Origin: Candidatus Roizmanbacteria bacterium CG06_land_8_20_14_3_00_34_14
GTDB taxonomy: Bacteria > Patescibacteriota > Microgenomatia > UBA1406 > GWC2-37-13
Assembly (NCBI GenBank): GCA_002779665.1
Contig: PEVZ01000003.1
Coordinates: 1 to 6,224, forward strand
Direction: 5' to 3'
Length of the DNA: 6,224 bases
In this document: piece by piece, positions 1 through 5,339 of the stretch
How positions within the stretch are numbered: the stretch's first letter is position 1
Layout of the letters: each line of letters begins with the position of its first letter
Notes under the pieces: generated by a model
Told to the model about the DNA's origin: nothing
Seen by the model: the letters and a program-made list of their open reading frames with translations, nothing else
The model's database searches: none
Made by a program: the position numbers and the translations under genes

Positions 1-144
1 TATTCTCCCAATATAGGGGATTCAGTTTCTCAAGGAAGCCAAATTGGGGTCATGGGTTCAACCGGAAGATCGACGGGGATGCATTTGCATTTTGAAATCC
101 GATCAGGAGGGGTTTTGCTAAATCCGTTAAGCTTTCTAAAATAA
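1..144 (+). CDS. M23 (LytM-type) metallopeptidase, C-terminal fragment
   Basis: This is the last 47 residues of a protein that begins before the window; reading frame 1 is open from base 1 to a TAA at 142-144. The segment [16 protein letters not shown] is the hallmark end of the M23/LytM/NlpD fold. The HLH triplet (residues 28-30) is the HxH motif carrying a zinc ligand and the catalytic histidine, and the preceding IGVMGSTG is the usual turn before it. Family members cleave peptide cross-links in peptidoglycan outside the membrane and often help daughter cells separate; some are inactive activators, but the HxH motif here is intact. Upstream domains (signal peptide, coiled coil or LysM) cannot be seen. 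The gene converges on the three-gene minus-strand cluster and is followed by a terminator-like hairpin. The family call is secure; the cellular role is inferred. Confidence 0.93.
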   Translation, partial: YSPNIGDSVSQGSQIGVMGSTGRSTGMHLHFEIRSGGVLLNPLSFLK

Positions 145-270
145 ATTAACCTAATTGATCTAATTATTCTAATTGACCTAAATAATTTCCAATCCCCAAT
201 CTCCCAGTTTTTTGATCATTGGGGTTTGAGTATTTTTTAGAAATTAGGTTAATTAGAAATTAGAAATTCT
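142..270. repeat. AT-rich 9-bp tandem units forming a large inverted repeat
   Basis: Positions 151-186 read as four 9-bp units of the form ctaattnnn (ctaattgat, ctaattatt, ctaattgac, then a diverged ctaaataat). The right side, 240-270, carries the same units on the other strand. The 13-mer aattaacctaatt (144-156) has a perfect inverted match at 242-254, so the two arrays could pair around the hairpin at 191-227. The right arm touches the stop codon of the minus-strand gene at 269-271. The block fills the whole convergent intergenic space and probably contributes to a two-way transcription end; that role is inferred. Confidence 0.7.
191..238 (+). terminator. Candidate rho-independent terminator after the M23 gene
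   Basis: The arms aatccccaat (191-200) and attggggttt (218-227) pair over 10 bp with one mismatch, around a 17-nt loop. A T6 run lies at 233-238. The 5-nt gap between stem and T-run and the long loop make it a moderate candidate. It lies 47 bp after the M23 stop codon. For the minus-strand operon the same stem could form, but the T-rich tract on that side is weaker. Confidence 0.55.
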
Positions 271-2332
271 ATTTTGCTTCTGGAGACGCTTCCTTAGGTA
301 GTTCCAACTTTGGACTAATCTCGGTCGTTGGAGGCGTAGGTAAATTTAAACCCGACTGGGTGCTTTCTTCCGATTTATTAGCTGGCGCTTCTTCTTTAGG
401 AAGCATTTTTTTAAACTCTTCAAGTTCTTTTACGACTTTCTCATAATCAACTTTGTTTGTTTTTTGATTAATAAGTTTTAAAGTATTTTGCATGGCGTTG
501 ACAGCTTGAGGATAGTTTTTTACCTGAAAGTTGGCCCAGGCATAGTTATAGCTAGCATTTGGCCAATCAGGCTTGATAGAAACCGCTTGTTCAAAAAATC
601 TTAAGGCATCATCATATTTATTTTGGGAATAATAAACCCCACCCAAACCAACCCGATAGACTGGATTTTGTGGATCGGCAAGTATTGCCCGTTGATATGC
701 AGAAATTGTCCAGACATCGGCTTCTTGGGCAACGTTGATGATGTTTGAATAAATAACCGCTAAATTTTCCCAGTTATTGGCTCTTTGTGGATTCAAAGTG
801 ACAACCGCTTTGCCTTCAGCGATTCCGGCTTGAATTGCCTGAGTAATTGTTTGGCGATCTTGTTCAGATATTTTTTTGTCTTTAATTTTAGAAGATAAGT
901 TGTTGGCAATGACAAGATTAGTTTGAGCAAAACTAGTGCGAAATCTTTCAATATACGGATTCAAGACTATTGCCTGTCTTTGGTTATCGTAGACTTCCTT
1001 AAGATTATTTTTGGCAATTCCTTCTATAGATTTTTTAAAATAATATTCGGAAGCATATGAACGACCGAGAAAATATCCGGAAGTGCCGATTAAAGCAAGG
1101 GAAATTACAACGGTTCCGATGTAGATGGGTGGTAGAGACGCAAGATTTTGCGTCTGTACATCGGTTGTAGTGGTTTGATTTATCAAACCTAAAACGACAA
1201 AAAACAAAAACCAAATGATTAGTGATGGAGGAAATATAAATAAACAAATAATTAAATAAATAAATAAATAAATAATCTGTAGGGGCGGACCCCCGTGTCC
1301 GTCCTTTACCAATTGTTTGAAACCGGAAAAAACCAATAATCCAAACGCCAATAATCCAAAAATTCCGGTTTCGGTGAGGATTTGCAAAATCGCCGAATGA
1401 GAAACATTAAATGAATTAATCTGCCATAGAGGAGATTGGTTATAGGCAAAATCCTTAATGCGAGTGAAAATAGCCGAGAAATTATCAGGACCGATGCCGA
1501 TTATTGCCGTCTGTGGATTTTTTAAAATTTCCAAGGCCGCATACCAGGACAGGCGGAAAGGGGGAATGATTAATGTAGGGGTTTGATTTATCAAACCCAC
1601 ATTAGGTTTTACAAGCGAATAGGCAGTGAGAAATAAGGCAAGCAGGTTAATGATCAATAAACAATAATCAATGATCAATAATTTTCTTGTAGGGGCGATC
1701 CCTTGTGGTCGCCCTTGTTTTATAATTTGTACGATTCCAATAATCGTAAAAAATCCCAATAAAATTGCCAAATCCAATTGTGAGCCAACTGGGGTAAAGG
1801 CAGGATTTTTTAGAAAGGAAAGAAATTGGGGGAGATTGATGTTTTTAAAGGGTTGGAAATAGAAAGCAATCGTAACAATAGACAAGATGATCAAAGATAC
1901 CTTCATTATATAATGTCCGACCTTAAATGGACTCGCTGACAAGGACGGACCTTTCTGACGTGAAAGATAAAAATACAAAATTGCCAGAAAAACCATCATC
2001 ACCAGTCCAAAGCTTGAATTGAGCAAGGCCTGAATTTTATTCGGTGAAGAAAATAAAGTTGATAAAGTAACAGCCGTTAAAAAAAGAATAATTAGGCTGT
2101 CAAAAGGGCTTTTTTGCCAAGATATTTTTTTTGAAATTAGGATCTGGATGGTAGAAATCAAGATAAGCAATAAAACTCCAAAGCCCAATAAATATAATTT
2201 ATTAGTGACGAAATATTCTTGAGTGAAAGTAAGAAAGAAAAAAGGGAAGATAAAAACAAGAGTATTAAGAAGTAGAGACGCAAAATTTTGCGTCTGTACC
2301 TTTAAAATAGTAAAAATTTTTTCCATAATCAT
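269..2332 (-). CDS. Wzy/O-antigen-ligase-like membrane protein with C-terminal TPRs (687 aa)
   Basis: Residues 20-425 are strongly hydrophobic, with about ten membrane helices (for example 22-37, 46-67, 109-124, 187-204, 352-384, 403-422). A long external loop at about 241-312 carries the O-antigen ligase/polymerase signature: PPFRLSWYAALEIL with Arg260, GIGPDNF (279-285), and SHSAILQILTETG with His312 and Glu321. In this family such Arg and His residues join lipid-linked glycans to an acceptor or polymerise them. Residues 429-640 are soluble and helical with TPRs (about 542-575 and 576-610), followed by a Pro/Glu-rich tail. The start overlaps the upstream stop as ATGA, suggesting translational coupling; ATG at 2326 is an alternative start. 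Several short palindromic repeats are translated in frame within the gene (listed separately). Its paralogue is at 3248-5086. The substrate is unknown; a glycosyl transfer role for surface polysaccharide or glycoprotein is inferred. Confidence 0.85.
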   Translation of the reverse strand: MIMEKIFTILKVQTQNFASLLLNTLVFIFPFFFLTFTQEYFVTNKLYLLGFGVLLLILISTIQILISKKISWQKSPFDSLIILFLTAVTLSTLFSSPNKIQALLNSSFGLVMMVFLAILYFYLSRQKGPSLSASPFKVGHYIMKVSLIILSIVTIAFYFQPFKNINLPQFLSFLKNPAFTPVGSQLDLAILLGFFTIIGIVQIIKQGRPQGIAPTRKLLIIDYCLLIINLLALFLTAYSLVKPNVGLINQTPTLIIPPFRLSWYAALEILKNPQTAIIGIGPDNFSAIFTRIKDFAYNQSPLWQINSFNVSHSAILQILTETGIFGLLAFGLLVFSGFKQLVKDGHGGPPLQIIYLFIYLIICLFIFPPSLIIWFLFFVVLGLINQTTTTDVQTQNLASLPPIYIGTVVISLALIGTSGYFLGRSYASEYYFKKSIEGIAKNNLKEVYDNQRQAIVLNPYIERFRTSFAQTNLVIANNLSSKIKDKKISEQDRQTITQAIQAGIAEGKAVVTLNPQRANNWENLAVIYSNIINVAQEADVWTISAYQRAILADPQNPVYRVGLGGVYYSQNKYDDALRFFEQAVSIKPDWPNASYNYAWANFQVKNYPQAVNAMQNTLKLINQKTNKVDYEKVVKELEEFKKMLPKEEAPANKSEESTQSGLNLPTPPTTEISPKLELPKEASPEAK
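1132..1159. repeat. In-frame palindromic repeat, family B copy 1
   Basis: This 28-bp near-palindrome differs from the copy at 2272-2299 by one base (27/28 identical). On the minus strand it is read as VQTQNLASL (residues 392-400 of the 687-aa protein), a hydrophilic stretch just before the last membrane helix. It directly abuts the family C palindrome at 1172-1189, so two elements sit side by side in one loop. Confidence 0.85.
1172..1189. repeat. In-frame palindromic repeat, family C copy 2
   Basis: The perfect palindrome ggtttgat-tt-atcaaacc is translated on the minus strand within GLINQTTTT (residues 382-390). The same core and the same peptide GLINQT occur in family C copy 1 at 1571-1604. 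Confidence 0.75.
1253..1275. repeat. Tetranucleotide microsatellite (TAAA)5 plus TAA inside a gene
   Basis: Five TAAA units and a partial sixth lie in the 687-aa gene, encoding part of the hydrophobic run IIYLFIYLII on the minus strand. Because the unit is 4 bp, gain or loss of one unit would shift the frame and remove the last helices and all TPRs. It adjoins the family A repeat at 1278-1306. Confidence 0.85.
1278..1306. repeat. In-frame palindromic repeat, family A copy 1
   Basis: This 29-bp element begins tgtaggggcgg and has arms of the type gggcggac / gtccgtcc (7 of 8 paired). On the minus strand it is read as KDGHGGPPLQ (residues 343-352), the loop between two membrane helices. It is the most diverged of the three family A copies (others at 1688-1716 and 4713-4741). 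Relative to the paralogue, the loop is about four residues longer here. Confidence 0.8.
1571..1604. repeat. In-frame palindromic repeat, family C copy 1
   Basis: A 34-bp palindrome with the perfect core gggtttgat-tt-atcaaaccc at 1579-1598 and outer arms taatgt / acatta, interrupted by a 2-nt indel. It is translated as NVGLINQTPTLI (residues 244-255) in the external loop just before the PPFRLSW active-site motif. Confidence 0.8.
1649..1681. repeat. Direct repeat aatgatcaataa, two copies
   Basis: The 12-mer aatgatcaataa occurs at 1649-1660 and 1670-1681, one turn of 21 bp apart and in the same phase. The region encodes LLIIDYCLLIINLL, a duplicated LLII motif in a membrane helix of the 687-aa protein. 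It lies immediately beside family A copy 2. Confidence 0.6.
1688..1716. repeat. In-frame palindromic repeat, family A copy 2
   Basis: It begins tgtaggggcgatccc and ends ggtcgccctt, with arms gggcga / tcgccc. It differs from the copy at 4713-4741 by one indel in the shared core. On the minus strand it reads QGRPQGIAPT (residues 206-215), the loop between two helices of the 687-aa protein. The copy in the paralogous gene gives GRPQGSPLQ in the same frame. Confidence 0.85.
1915..1950. repeat. In-frame palindromic repeat, family D
   Basis: Arms gtccgacct (1915-1923) and aggacggac (1942-1950) pair at 8 of 9 positions around an 18-nt loop. The minus strand reads KGPSLSASPFKVGHY (about residues 127-141) right after the helix ending ILYFYLS. 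In the paralogue a family A repeat occupies this same loop. Confidence 0.75.
2272..2299. repeat. In-frame palindromic repeat, family B copy 2
   Basis: It contains the perfect 20-bp palindrome agacgcaaaattttgcgtct (2276-2295) flanked by gtag / gtac, giving a 28-bp palindrome with one mismatched pair. It is translated as VQTQNFASL (residues 12-20) at the N-terminus of the 687-aa protein, ahead of the first helix. The paralogue runs straight from its start into the helix and lacks about 12 residues here. Confidence 0.88.
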
Positions 2333-3216
2333 GGTTTAATCAAAGGCGAAGTAGAAGCCACAGGCTCAATTCGTAATGCTGTGAGTGTCTGTGTCTCAAT
2401 TACATCTTCAACCGTATACACAGTTGCCCGCATATCTGCTTTAAGATCGGCGAGGGTAAGCTTTTCCGGTTTTGGGGGAGTTGGCGGTTCTCCAGGGGTC
2501 ATATTAGTGCCGTAAACATTACGTGATATTTCGGTATCTTGAGTGATGTATATTGTATATTCTTTTTCTTGAGGAGTAGGTGGCGCAGTATCTAGAGCAA
2601 TCATGGGAGGGGCAGCGGCTACGGGAGCAAAGGCTTTAAGAGTCAGGGTATTATTTGTTATGTTTACAATTTTACCGTTTAACGTATTGATAATCGGAGG
2701 AAGATTGATCATCGTTGCCTCAAAGGTATTTTTTAATAATGTTCTAAGATCATCTTGACTATTCACAGTTATATATTGGCCAACTTTAATATTTTTTACC
2801 GTCAGATTGGGAGTAGAGGCGGTAGGAAAGCCAGGAGCACCAGAGGGTGTAATAGTCTTGAATAGATAATTAATATTTGATGCTGGTTGAGATATTTGGG
2901 TTTTGTCCGTGACGAGCAATTTATAGGTAATTGTTTTGATTTGAGGGGTAGGCATGACCGGTGGCTGGTTTGGCATAACTGTTATTGCAATAGGGGCGGT
3001 TTGCAGCAAGGCATATTGACTGGAAATCGAGACAGCATTACCTTCGATCTTTTCAACTTTTCCGGAAAGAGAATTGACAGGAGAAGTAAGGTAGAGGATA
3101 TTTGGAGAAACGGTCTGACCGTTTAATCCATTTTTATTCTTGTAATCAACAGTCATAAACAAAGCAAGTATTCCAAGCAAAATTATCCCAACGACGATTA
3201 TTTTTTTATGATTCAT
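2329..3216 (-). CDS. Membrane-anchored protein with two related beta-rich repeats (295 aa), function unknown
   Basis: Residues 4-23 (KKIIVVGIILLGILALFMTV) form an N-terminal membrane anchor or uncleaved signal; the rest is predicted extracytoplasmic. Two units of about 110 residues share a pattern. Unit 1 (about 50-172) runs SGKVEKIEGNAVSI, then YKLLVTDKTQIS, then LTVKNIKVGQYITV. Unit 2 (about 179-284) runs NGKIVNITNNTLTL, then YTIYITQDTEIS, then LTLADLKADMRATV. The order 'G-K-V-x-x-I, beta strand, V/I-T-x-x-T-x-I, L-x-D-L-K-x-G' resembles small OB-like domains of the DUF5666 kind; I recognise the pattern but not a named family. Pro-rich linkers (84-92, 203-216, 240-250) interrupt both units. 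It lies between the two Wzy-like genes, 31 bp after the first and overlapping the second by 4 bp (ATGA). A role as an assembly partner or surface accessory of these proteins is inferred from position only. Confidence 0.82.
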   Translation of the reverse strand: MNHKKIIVVGIILLGILALFMTVDYKNKNGLNGQTVSPNILYLTSPVNSLSGKVEKIEGNAVSISSQYALLQTAPIAITVMPNQPPVMPTPQIKTITYKLLVTDKTQISQPASNINYLFKTITPSGAPGFPTASTPNLTVKNIKVGQYITVNSQDDLRTLLKNTFEATMINLPPIINTLNGKIVNITNNTLTLKAFAPVAAAPPMIALDTAPPTPQEKEYTIYITQDTEISRNVYGTNMTPGEPPTPPKPEKLTLADLKADMRATVYTVEDVIETQTLTALRIEPVASTSPLIKP

Positions 3217-3230
3217 AGTATCATACTATG
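3214..3230. promoter_or_regulatory. Perfect inverted repeat over the -10 and start codon (candidate operator)
   Basis: The 17-mer catagtatcatactatg has perfect 8-bp arms around one central base. It covers the -10 hexamer, the predicted transcription start and the ATG of the 295-aa gene. A one-base centre cannot loop as RNA, so a DNA-binding dimer is the more natural explanation. The other two promoters in the window do not share it. The operator role is inferred. Confidence 0.5.
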
Positions 3231-3251
3231 CTTAAAAAAAGAAGTTGTCAA
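3217..3251 (-). promoter_or_regulatory. Internal promoter of the 295-aa gene, predicted leaderless
   Basis: On the minus strand a consensus TTGACA (3251-3246) is followed by 17 bp and TAGTAT (3228-3223, 4 of 6 matches). Six bases (gatact) then precede the ATG at 3216, so the expected start of transcription is the A of ATG. The -35 overlaps the TGA stop of the upstream gene (3250-3248). No Shine-Dalgarno sequence precedes the ATG. Confidence 0.6.
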
Positions 3252-5086
3252 TACTCATTTTGAGGCGCTTGTATTGGTGGACTTTTTATCTTATCAAGAG
3301 TTTGCTTGACGGCATCATATTCTTTTTGATTTATTTTTGGATCGATGTTTTGTAACGTAATTTCCAGTTCTTTTACAGCGTTTTTCATGTCATTTTTCTG
3401 AGCATAAAGCATTCCAAGTTGGTAATGTGCATCAGCCCAATTTGGTTTCAGCTCAGCTGCCTTTTTTATAGATTTAAACCCTTCAGCTGTTTTTTTCTGT
3501 GAAAGAAGAATCTGTCCCATTTGGAAATAATAAGCAGGATTATTTGGGTCGAGTTCCAAAGCCTTTTTCAAGGAGGTCAAGGCCGTTGTCTGAGGAGAAT
3601 TTACCTCTGTTTCATTGGGCGTCTGTAATTCTTTTGGAATTAAAATATATATTTGTGCCAAATTTGCCCAGTAGTCTGCTTTTTTTGAATTTTGGCTTAT
3701 TGCTATTTGATTTTCGTTTATTGCCGTTTGAATTGCTTCGATAAGCATTTGCTTGCTTTCCTTAGTAAAAACAAGGGGGGCAGACCCGGAAGCTGCTTTC
3801 TCTATGATATTCTGGGCGAGGACAAAATGAATTCTGGCAAAACCAAGATGATATTGTTCCAGATAAGGATTATATGAAAAAGCCTTTTGTTGGTTGTCAT
3901 ATACTTTCTTAAAACTATTTTCTTTAATACCAACAAGTGATTGTGAATAAAAATAATCAGCCAGATACAGAGAGCTTAAATAGCGTACTACTGAACCAAA
4001 AAGAACAGAGGCGGTGATGATGAGAATGACATAGCTGTAGAATGAAAAAGATTCTGAGAGGTTAAATACATATTCTTTATTATTTTTTCCGGTTTGGGAG
4101 GCAGACAAAAAAACCAAGAAAAAAACCAAAAGAGAGGGTGGAAAAATAATTACAATAAATAAAGAATATATAGAACCTAATATTATCGATAAATTTTGTT
4201 TTATTTTTTTTATCAGGGAAATAACAAGATACAAAAAAGAAGCAAGCCCGACCAGACCGGTTGTGGTTGCAATATGAAAGAGGGTGGATCTATCTATACT
4301 CACAGGAAATTGCCAAAGATTTGTCTGGTTATACCCCACGTCCTTTACACGATTAAAAACAGAGGAGTAGTTATCAATGCCAAAGCCCAAAAGGGCATTT
4401 GGAAGAGTTTTAAATATTTGAAACACGGCTTTAAATGATAAGGAAAAAGAAGGAAATAGCACTCCTTGTTTCGAAAAAGCAATAAAACTAATCCCCAGGG
4501 CTAAAGAAACGATGATTAGTATACATATTTGTACAACTTTAGGAGCATCTTCTTTTTCCGAAAATGAATGGACAAGAGATCCCAGACTATACATAAATGT
4601 AAAGCCGATAAAAAAAAGAAGATCAAGAGGAATTACCCCGATCCCTTTTGTTGGTTCCAGGGAAAGGATAATGATGAACGAGGAAATAATAAATCCGGCC
4701 AATGATAATATCTGTAGGGGCGACCCTTGTGGTCGCCCTGGTGTATTATGCGAAAAATAAAAATATAAAATTACCAACGAAATTATCATTAAAAGACCAA
4801 AATTGGGATCAAGAAAGGCCTGCATCTTATTTGTTGTGGACGTGAAAAAAGAAAGAAAAATAGCCCCTAAAAATAGGAGTACAGGAATATCAAGCGGGCT
4901 GGTTTGGAAAACAAATTTTTTTGTGATGAGGGATTGCAAAAAAGATATTATTACAAGTAATAAAGCGCCAAAAGCAAGGACGTAAACGATATTTATTTGG
5001 ACAAGATTTTGGAAAAAGATTTGGAAAAAAGAAAAAGGAACAAGAAAAATGAGGAGAGATAAAATAACGGATTTAATTTTATTCAT
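3248..5086 (-). CDS. Wzy/O-antigen-ligase-like paralogue with C-terminal TPRs, probable loss of catalytic residues (612 aa)
   Basis: It has the same architecture as the protein at 269-2332. About ten membrane helices lie in residues 5-370, followed by a soluble part starting YFYSQSLVGIKENSFKKVYDNQ. The TPRs are at about 500-533 (LTSLKKALELDPNNPAYY) and 534-568 (IKKAAELKPNWADAHYQLG). Aligned motifs include FGIDNYSSVFNRVKDVGYNQTNLWQ against IGPDNFSAIFTRIKDFAYNQSPLWQ. The positions matching Arg260, Trp263, His312 and Glu321 of the paralogue are Ser215, Phe218, Arg266 and Thr275, so the presumed active site is missing. It may serve as a scaffold or regulatory partner, or have another function; this is inferred. 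The frame is intact over 612 codons, which argues for selection. The start at 5086 is supported by a well-placed promoter, and it is the first gene of the three-gene operon. A family A palindromic repeat encodes residues 116-125. Confidence 0.83.
   Translation of the reverse strand: MNKIKSVILSLLIFLVPFSFFQIFFQNLVQINIVYVLAFGALLLVIISFLQSLITKKFVFQTSPLDIPVLLFLGAIFLSFFTSTTNKMQAFLDPNFGLLMIISLVILYFYFSHNTPGRPQGSPLQILSLAGFIISSFIIILSLEPTKGIGVIPLDLLFFIGFTFMYSLGSLVHSFSEKEDAPKVVQICILIIVSLALGISFIAFSKQGVLFPSFSLSFKAVFQIFKTLPNALLGFGIDNYSSVFNRVKDVGYNQTNLWQFPVSIDRSTLFHIATTTGLVGLASFLYLVISLIKKIKQNLSIILGSIYSLFIVIIFPPSLLVFFLVFLSASQTGKNNKEYVFNLSESFSFYSYVILIITASVLFGSVVRYLSSLYLADYFYSQSLVGIKENSFKKVYDNQQKAFSYNPYLEQYHLGFARIHFVLAQNIIEKAASGSAPLVFTKESKQMLIEAIQTAINENQIAISQNSKKADYWANLAQIYILIPKELQTPNETEVNSPQTTALTSLKKALELDPNNPAYYFQMGQILLSQKKTAEGFKSIKKAAELKPNWADAHYQLGMLYAQKNDMKNAVKELEITLQNIDPKINQKEYDAVKQTLDKIKSPPIQAPQNEY
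3767..3796. repeat. Possible decayed in-frame palindromic repeat
   Basis: The plus-strand segment caaggggggcagacccggaa is GC-rich in an AT-rich gene and contains weak arms gcag / ctgc. The minus strand reads AASGSAPLVF (residues 431-440), a small insertion of about four residues compared with the paralogue, in the hydrophilic linker before the TPRs. The G-run followed by gcagaccc recalls the left half of family A. The pairing is too poor to be sure. Confidence 0.35.
4713..4741. repeat. In-frame palindromic repeat, family A copy 3
   Basis: This 29-bp element begins tgtaggggcgaccc and has arms gggcgacc / ggtcgccc, a clean 8-bp inverted repeat. Minus-strand translation is PGRPQGSPLQ (residues 116-125), directly after the helix ending ILYFYFS. 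It is nearly identical to the copy at 1688-1716 in the paralogous gene. Confidence 0.87.
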
Positions 5087-5121
5087 TATTTAAATATAGA
5101 GAGAATTGGGAGAAATATCAA
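5087..5121 (-). promoter_or_regulatory. Operon promoter, predicted leaderless
   Basis: On the minus strand TTGATA (5121-5116, 5 of 6) is followed by 17 bp, then TATATT (5098-5093, 5 of 6), then taaata and the ATG at 5086. The predicted transcription start is the A of ATG. There is no Shine-Dalgarno sequence. The promoter begins 23 bp beyond the stop codon of the decayed gene at 5145. Confidence 0.65.
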
Positions 5122-5228
5122 TGACATTTTTCCACCACTATCTTCTACTTTCTATCATCTATCGTCTTTTTTAATTCATCAATCTGTTTTTGTTGTGCCT
5201 CAATGGTCTTTTTCAAAACATCCACCCC

Positions 5229-5266
5229 GCCTGCCATCGCTCTGTTCAGGCATTGCGGGCAGGCCC
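5229..5266. repeat. 38-bp palindromic insertion that breaks the decayed gene (family E)
   Basis: Arms gcctgcc (5229-5235) and ggcaggc (5258-5264) pair perfectly and extend through cgc / gcg with a 2-nt bulge; the loop is about 14 nt. It is flanked by ccc on both sides (5226-5228 and 5264-5266), which could be a 3-bp target duplication or an ambiguous boundary. It is much more GC-rich than its surroundings. Its 38-bp length shifts the frame of the surrounding remnant. Confidence 0.7.
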
Positions 5267-5320
5267 GTCGACGATGAGTCTTTTGGCCTCAATCAGCCCT
5301 GCCTTGAATGATCGTCCTGA

Positions 5321-5339
5321 CCTATTGACAACGGCCGTC
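5321..5339. repeat. Direct repeat flanking the PaaX-like gene, left copy
   Basis: cctattgacaacggccgtc (5321-5339) matches cctatttgaaacggccgtc (5952-5970) at 16 of 19 positions without gaps, including the exact 10-mer aacggccgtc. It holds the -35 hexamer TTGACA of the PaaX-like gene. Confidence 0.6.

Noticed and set aside
1132..1716. The repeats might be a CRISPR array.
   Set aside because: Copies belong to different families, are unevenly spaced over kilobases, and lie in an open reading frame; there are no regular spacers or cas1.
2950..3005. Palindromic repeat insertions in the 295-aa gene.
   Set aside because: I looked in its Pro-rich linkers for arms like those of families A-E and found none; the elements are confined to the two Wzy-like genes and the remnant.
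2887..3126. Plus-strand reading frame within the 295-aa gene.
   Set aside because: It is a shadow of the minus-strand gene, with no recognisable motif and no promoter.
3231..3245. T7 run on the minus strand after the 612-aa gene as a terminator.
   Set aside because: No GC-rich hairpin precedes the run, and it lies in the spacer of a consensus-like promoter; the genes are probably co-transcribed as well.
3499..4985. Several plus-strand frames of 60-82 codons within the 612-aa gene.
   Set aside because: They are shadows; the minus frame has a continuous helix and TPR pattern with homology to the paralogue.
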